Source of the DNA: Pseudomonadota bacterium | Lineage (GTDB): Bacteria > Pseudomonadota > Alphaproteobacteria > Rhodospirillales > Casp-alpha2 | Direction of reading: 5' to 3' | DNA: 5,703 nucleotides | Assembly: GCA_022563215.1 (NCBI GenBank) | Contig: JADFNT010000123.1 | Span: 1 to 5,703 of the forward strand | Part shown: positions 4,918 to 5,703 of the stretch, piece after piece | Layout: each line of letters opens with the position of its first letter | How positions within the stretch are numbered: position 1 is the stretch's first letter | The notes under the pieces: model-generated | Databases searched by the model: none | What the model saw: the letters and a program-made list of their open reading frames with translations, nothing else | What the model was told of the DNA's origin: nothing | Program-made: the position numbers and the translations under genes

Positions 4918-5703
4918 ATGGCGGTCCGCGGCCTCGGCGACCTGCATGACCTGGCCGTCGGGGTGTTGAAGGCGTCGAAAACCTCGCACGAGAACGCCGT
5001 CTCCGTCGCCGATGCCCTGATCAAGGCCGATGCCGACGGATTGGCGTCCCACGGCGTTGCCCGGCTGCCGGCGTTCTCGGCCCAGGCCATCGCCGGCAAG
5101 GTCGACGGCTTCGCCGAACCGTCGTTGACCGTCACCGGCGACGCGACGCTCCGCGTCGATGCCCGTTCGGGCTTCGCCTTTCCGGCCATCGACAGGGGCC
5201 TGGATAAGGCCCAGGAGATCGTCGGGCGCACCGGCGTCGTCGCCGTCGCCGTCGGCCATTCGCACAACGCCGGGGTCATGGGCCACCATACGGAGCGATT
5301 GGCCGAGGCCGGCCTCGCCGCCATCGCGTTTACCAATTCGTTCGGGGCCATCGCGCCCTGGGGCGGCAGCCGGCCCCTTTTCGGCACCAACCCGATCGCC
5401 TTCTCGTGCCCGCGCAAGGACGCCCCGCCGCTGGTCGTCGACAGTTCCCTCTCCAAGGTCGCGCGCGGCAAGGTCAAGCTCGCCGCCGACCGGGGCGAGG
5501 CGATCCCCGAGGGCTGGTGCCTGGACACCGACGGCAATCCGACCACCGACGCCAAGGCCGGCTTCGAGGGCTCGTTCCTGCCCATGGGCGACGCCCGGGG
5601 CGCGGCCCTGGTGCTGATGGTGGAAATGCTGTGCTCGGCGATGACCGGGTCGAACTTCGCCTTCGAGGCGAGCTCGTTCTACGACGCCGAGGGGCCGCCG
5701 CCC
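4918..5703 (+). CDS. comC: ComC-like (R)-sulfolactate dehydrogenase, Ldh/malate-L-lactate dehydrogenase family (partial, 3' end outside window)
   Basis: The frame is open from ATG 4918 to the right edge, 262 codons with no stop; family members are usually about 330-350 residues, so roughly the last quarter is missing. It is an NAD(P)-dependent 2-hydroxyacid dehydrogenase of the LDH2 type, not the classical Rossmann LDH. Motifs: DGLASHGVAR (40-49, His45 probably catalytic), GHSHNAGVMGHH (113-124, His116), TNSFGAIAPWGG (139-150), GTNPIAF (156-162), VVDSSLSKVARGK (173-185, Asp175), and LPMGDARGAALVLMVEML (221-238). The segment NFAFEASSF (246-254) is what I recall for ComC-like members. ComC oxidises (R)-3-sulfolactate to sulfopyruvate, or the reverse; downstream of suyAB it would set up or drain the substrate of the lyase. 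Expected location is cytoplasmic. The family assignment is secure; the sulfolactate specificity is inferred mainly from the suyAB neighbours. A related malate, lactate or ureidoglycolate dehydrogenase is the alternative. Confidence 0.85.
   Translation, partial: MAVRGLGDLHDLAVGVLKASKTSHENAVSVADALIKADADGLASHGVARLPAFSAQAIAGKVDGFAEPSLTVTGDATLRVDARSGFAFPAIDRGLDKAQEIVGRTGVVAVAVGHSHNAGVMGHHTERLAEAGLAAIAFTNSFGAIAPWGGSRPLFGTNPIAFSCPRKDAPPLVVDSSLSKVARGKVKLAADRGEAIPEGWCLDTDGNPTTDAKAGFEGSFLPMGDARGAALVLMVEMLCSAMTGSNFAFEASSFYDAEGPPP

Overview
The window has two unlike parts. Positions 1 to about 425 are AT-rich (by eye about one third G+C; 19 of 60 bases in 121-180). On the minus strand they encode the N-terminal part of a Gly/Asn-rich exported protein carrying a 'YDPNDII' motif, which I associate mainly with secreted proteins of Bacteroidota. 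From about 425 to the right edge the DNA is GC-rich, with strong GC3 bias, good Shine-Dalgarno sites and tightly packed genes all on the plus strand. The gene content (DUF2849 - cysI - DUF934) is typical of Alphaproteobacteria, probably a Rhodospirillales-like lineage. The change is abrupt and removes whatever lay upstream of the DUF2849 gene (often cysG in relatives), so a chimeric assembly is the simplest explanation; real integration of foreign DNA is the alternative.

Layout of the GC-rich part: a DUF2849 small protein (489-842), siroheme/4Fe-4S sulfite reductase CysI (859-2529) and a DUF934 protein (2516-3019, overlapping cysI by 14 nt) form a sulfite-assimilation operon. A 121-nt spacer holds a candidate sigma70-type promoter and a 9-bp inverted repeat whose right arm is the ribosome binding site of the next gene. 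Then come suyA (3141-3428, GTG start), suyB (3431-4876) and the 5' 262 codons of a comC-like Ldh-family dehydrogenase (4918 to the edge). This last gene has no stop in the window and is easily missed.

How the genes fit together: a ComC-type dehydrogenase interconverts sulfopyruvate and (R)-3-sulfolactate. SuyAB splits (R)-sulfolactate into pyruvate and sulfite. CysI next door can reduce sulfite to sulfide for cysteine synthesis. The window therefore reads as a C3-sulfonate desulfonation module placed directly against the sulfite reductase operon, which suggests (inference) that sulfolactate supplies sulfur, and carbon as pyruvate. cysH, the gene I would expect after DUF934, is not there.

The most unusual item is SuyB. 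In front of a normal-looking SuyB core it carries a 98-residue Lys/Arg/Ala-rich, histone-H1-like N-terminal extension (40 basic and 3 acidic residues) with an internal 22-residue repeat. The start that includes it has the better ribosome binding site and sits 2 nt after the suyA stop, so the tail is very probably translated. I know of no described function for such a tail on this enzyme family.
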